A stretch of 64,000 nucleotides of DNA, from the NCBI GenBank assembly GCA_030248195.1, contig JASAND010008554.1, positions 20,794 through 84,793 of the forward strand, written 5' to 3'. Of the stretch, positions 60,107-64,000 are shown in pieces. Position numbers and translations under genes: made by a program. Position 1 is the first letter of the stretch. Every line of letters begins with the position of its first letter. The notes under the pieces were generated by a model. It made no database searches. It was not told where the DNA came from and saw only the letters and a program-made list of their open reading frames with translations. Origin of the DNA: Trissonchulus latispiculum. Its lineage: Eukaryota > Nematoda > Enoplea > Enoplida > Ironidae.

Positions 60107-63100
60107 TGCTCAAGGAGAAGCAGCAACGGCTTCCTTTCTGTGTATTTTCGCTATTCTATACGTTTAAATATCTCTTCTTTATTATACGTTCATAGCATTG
60201 GAAAAAAACTGCTGCTTCACCAGGAGCAGGGAGTATATTACTGATAAACCAGCCTCTCCCAATATCCATAGAAGAGGCCGCCCCCGGTTTTTCTTGCTGT
60301 ATACACCAGTTAAAAGGACCGGAAAAAACTGCGGTTACTCTCTTCAGAGCAGCCTGTATATCAAATGTCGGAAAACAGAAGAAGCGGAACACATCTCCTT
60401 TAAAATTTAGCACATACGATGCTCCTCCCGTTCATTTTTTCCTCCCCTTTCCTTTTTGCTGCAGCAATGACAAAAACAGCAAGGGACCATGTTCTGATGA
60501 GCAGGAAAAAACGGGGGGCCTCGTCCATCGAAATAGGCAGAGGCTAGTTTTTTCAGCAATATAGTCCCTGCTCCAGTAAGGAAACTTTTAGCAATTTTCA
60601 CTGTTTTTGAAAATTTTTTTTAAGGTAATTTGCATGAATAAAGTTTTGGCACAAAACCGGCAAAAAGGGCGCTGTTCTGAAGAGCAGTAAAAAAACAGGG
60701 GGGGCGACCTCGTCCATCGTAATAGGCACAGGCTGGTATTTTCAGCAATATAGTCCCTGCTTGAGGGCGCCTCCATCGAAGACAGATAAAAAGTACGTGA
60801 AAAACTTGTATAGCCTATGTACGTATAAACTACTAGAAAAGATTTTCAAAGCAGGGACGATAGAAGAAAAGCAACTATGAACGGGGGGGAAAACGAACGG
60901 GAGGAGAATCGTATGTGCTAAATTTTAAACGAGATGTGCTCCCCTTCTTGTGTTTCCCGACATTTGATATACACGGTGCTCTGAAGAGAGTAACCCTGGC
61001 CCCTTTAACTGGTGTTAATTTCTTCAGAGCAGCCTGTATAGCAAACGTCGGGGAAAGCGGGGATAAGTCTCGTTTAAAATTTCGCACAAATGATGCTCGT
61101 CCCATTCATCGTTACTTTTCTTTGTTCATAAAGGGGAATGAAAAAACTGGGGTTACTCTCTTCAGAAGAGCCTGTATACCAAATTTCCGAAAATACGCAG
61201 AAAGGGAACCGTTGCTGCTTCTCCTAGAGCAGGGACTATATTGCTGAAAAAACTAGCCTCTGCCTATATCGATGGACGAGGTCACCCCCCGTTTTTCCTG
61301 CTCATCAGAACAGCGTCCTTTGCTGTTTTTGTGCTAAAACTTTGTACAGGCAAATTGCCATTTTGCCACCCATTGTTGTTTTTGCGCTAAAGTTTGGATT
61401 TTCGCATATTGTTTTTGACATTTTATGCAATCTGTTTTTTTATTTTTAAAAAGGAATGGAAAAACCGGGAGTTCCACCCTTTGCTAAACTTGGATTAGTT
61501 TCTTCACAAGAGCCTGGATATCAAATGTCGGAAAAACGCGCCCCCATTTCTTAGAGGGAGAGGCTTGTTTTTTTTGCAATATACTTCCTGCTTTAGCAAA
61601 AGCAGCTATTATTCCCTGACGACAGTGGCCGCTTTCTTGGTGCACTGATAAAAAGTACGTGAAAAACTTGAACAGGATGTGTACGTATTGCACATGGCCC
61701 CCTCGTCCATGGAAAAAGGGATTTCACTGAAAAAAGAAAAAACCACGAGGGCGCTTCCATCGAAGACTGATAAAAAGTACGTGAAAAACTTGTATAGCCA
61801 ATGTACGTATAAAGAACTAGAAAAGATTTACAAAACAGGGACGATAGAAGAAGAGCAACGATGAACGGGGCGAGCATCATTTGTGCGAAATATTCAACAT
61901 AAGACGCTCCCATTTCTTGGAGGGAGAGGCTGATGTATGTACGTATAAAGTGCGAGAAACGCTTTTCAAAGCAGGAGCGATAGAAGAAAAGCAACGATGA
62001 ACGGGGTGAGCATCGTTTGTACGAAATATTCAACATGACGCGCCCCCATTTCTTAGAGGGAGAGGCAGATTTTTTTAGCAATATACTTCCTGTTCAAGGA
62101 GAAGCAACAAATGTTCCCTGACGACAGTGGCCGCTTCTTGGTGCACTGATAAAAAGTACGTGAAAAACTTGAACAGGATATGTACGTATAGCACATGGCC
62201 CCCTCGTCCATGGAAAAAGGGATTTCACTGAAACAAGAAAAAACCAGGAGGGCCCCTCCATCGAAGACTGATAAAAAGTACGTGAAAAACTTGTATAGCC
62301 TATGTACGTATAAACTATTAGAAAAGTTTTTCAAAGCAGGGACGATAGAAGAAAAGCAACGATGAACGGGGGGGGGGAAACGAACGGGAGGAGCATCGTA
62401 TGTGCTAAATTTTAAACGAGATGTGCTCCCCTTCTTGTGTTTTCCAACATTTGATATAGACGGTGCTCTGTAGAGAGTAACCCTGGCCCCTTTAACTGGT
62501 GTTACTTTCTTCAGAGCAGGCTGTATAGCAAACGTCGGGGAAAGCGGGGGGTAAGTCTCGTTTAAAATTTCGCACAAACGATGCTTGTCCCATTCATCGT
62601 TACTTTTCTTTGTTCATAAAGGGGAATGAAAAACCCTTTCCTGATTTAGTGCAAAAGCATGGATTTTCACATATGGTTTTTCACATTTATGCAATCTTTT
62701 TTTTAAGAAGGAAAGGAAAAACCGGGAGTTACTCTGCTCGAATAAACTTGGATTAGTTTCTTCAGGAGAGCCTGGATATCAAATGTCGGACACGCCCCCA
62801 TTTTTTAGAGGGAGAGGCTAGTTTTTTAGCAATATACTTCTTGTTCTAGGAGAAGCAGCAAATTTTTCCCTGACGATAGTGGCCGCTTCTTGGTGCACTG
62901 ATAAAAAGTACGTGAAAAACTTGAACAGGATATGTACGTATAGGACATGGCCCCCTCGTCCATGGAAAACGTGATTTCACTGGAAAAAGAAAAAACCAGG
63001 AGGGCGCCTCCATCCTCCATCGAACACTGATAAAATGTACGTAAAAAACTTGTTCGTCCCCCTTCTTGTGTTTTTTCCGATGAGAAATATTCAGCATGAC

Positions 63101-64000
63101 GCGTTCTCATTTCTAGGAGGGATTTTTCTTTCTGTATATGCTATCTACGTATAATAGAGAAGAGATATTTAAAAGTATAGAATAGCGAAAATACACAGAA
63201 TGGGAGCCGTTGCTGCTTCTCCTAGAGCAGGGACAATATTGCTGAAAATTCCAGCCTCTCCCTATTTCAATGGACGTGGTCGCCCCCCCCCCTGTTTTTT
63301 ACTGCTCTTCAGAACAGCGCCCTTTGCTGTAAGAAAAAAGAAAAGGGGAGGAAAAAACGAACGGGAGGAGCATCGTATGTGCTAAATTTTAAACGAGACG
63401 TCCTCCCCTTCTTGTGTTTTCAATTGTTGCATAGAGACAGGATTGGTTTTGCAATTTTCATTTTTTTTGGAAATTTTTTGTTTTTTTGTCAATCAAATTG
63501 CAAAAATTTGGGGAGGAGGTTGAAAATTTTTATTAGGGGGGGAGCGCCCTAACGCAAATTTGAGGGGGAAGAGGAAAAATTTTAGACTTACCCCCCGTTT
63601 TCCCCGACGTCTGCTATACAGGCTGCTCTGAAGAAAGTAACACCATTAAAGGGGCCAGGATTACTCTCTTCAGAGCACCGTGTATATCAAATGTCGGAAA
63701 ACACAAGAAGGGGAGCACATCTCCTTTAAAATTTAGCACATACGATGCTCCTCCCGTTCGTTTCCCCCCCCGTTCATCGTTGCTTTTCATCTAGAGCCGT
63801 TGCTGTTTCTCCTAGAGCAGGGACAATATTGCTGAAAATTCCAGCCTCTCCCTATTTCAATGGACGTGGTGGCCCCCCCCTGTTTTTTACTGCTCTTCAG
63901 AACAGCGCACTTTGCTGCAAGAAAAAAGAAAAGGGGAGGAAAAAACGAACGGGAGGAGCATCGTATGTGCTAAATTTTAAACGAGACTCGATGGAGGGGC
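60107..64000. repeat. Mosaic of inverted and direct repeat modules
   Basis: Recurring blocks in both orientations include cgttgcttttcttctatcg and its complement cgatagaagaaaagcaacg, tcttcagagcagcctgtat with ccgacatttgatatacacgg, tgatgctcctcccgttc, and cctcgtccatcg. Adjacent opposed copies make foldback structures like the one mapped in the hAT-type element at 25810-26510, and 60780-61250 is an inverted near-copy of that element's interior. Minor single-gene-like frames across this region are translations of the repeats. The array reaches the window edge. A shorter run of the same modules lies at 57627-58000. Confidence 0.8.

Noticed and set aside
60915..63110. Frames of 90-174 codons with shared peptides on both strands
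   Set aside because: The same peptides appear wherever the repeat modules occur, in either orientation. They are translations of repeats.
1..64000. tRNA, rRNA, snRNA genes or CRISPR arrays
   Set aside because: No cloverleaf with paired A/B boxes, no rRNA core motif and no regular short repeat-spacer array was seen. The 103-bp array is a satellite.

Overview
The window is animal nuclear DNA. It is AT-rich, with short exons, introns of mostly 100-500 bp, GT-AG splice sites and acceptors of the TTTTCAG/TTTAG kind. It opens with the 3' part of a polycystin-2 gene (+ strand). The splice style would fit a nematode or another small invertebrate, but that is inference; no ribosomal or mitochondrial marker is present.

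Layout: (1) 92-2587, four polycystin-2 exons carrying two EF-hand loops, with a hAT-type element (8-bp target duplication) in one intron. (2) 3996-10305, minus strand, a Ty3/Gypsy-type pol reading frame broken by two in-frame stops, followed by a cysteine-rich ORF of unknown function. (3) 10.8-13.4 kb, a 103-bp tandem repeat with an 848-bp higher-order duplication. (4) 13.6-54.7 kb, a run of genes all on the minus strand. From high to low coordinate they are a DDE transposase fused to a CXC cysteine domain (54651-51147), a 15-exon gene with only phase-1 introns and a tandem array of 33-nt microexons (45299-38966), a second gene with only phase-1 introns (36294-32813), a PrimPol-type primase-polymerase (31017-29782), a DUF3987-type P-loop ATPase (28124-23415) and an Arg/Ser-rich gene with at least 18 exons and only phase-2 introns (19526-13.6 kb). 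(5) 45-51 kb and 56-64 kb hold duplicated, inverted and scrambled repeat modules. The same modules fill a 701-bp hAT-type element in the DUF3987 gene.

The most notable point is the PrimPol and DUF3987 pair. In bacteria, phages and plasmids these two families form a primase-helicase replication module. Here both are spliced genes, 1.7 kb apart and co-oriented with a DDE transposase and several unrecognised genes. A very large self-replicating transposon, or a decaying or domesticated copy of one, would explain this, but no outer termini were identified, so the unit is a hypothesis. The second notable point is exon architecture. Three neighbouring genes have, respectively, 17, 14 and 8 consecutive introns all in one phase, so nearly every internal exon could be skipped or duplicated without breaking frame.

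Exon joins were derived by hand from splice motifs and reading-frame continuity. For the PrimPol, DUF3987, RS-rich and phase-1 genes every join closes in frame. No LTRs, tRNAs, rRNAs, CRISPR arrays or promoters could be supported.
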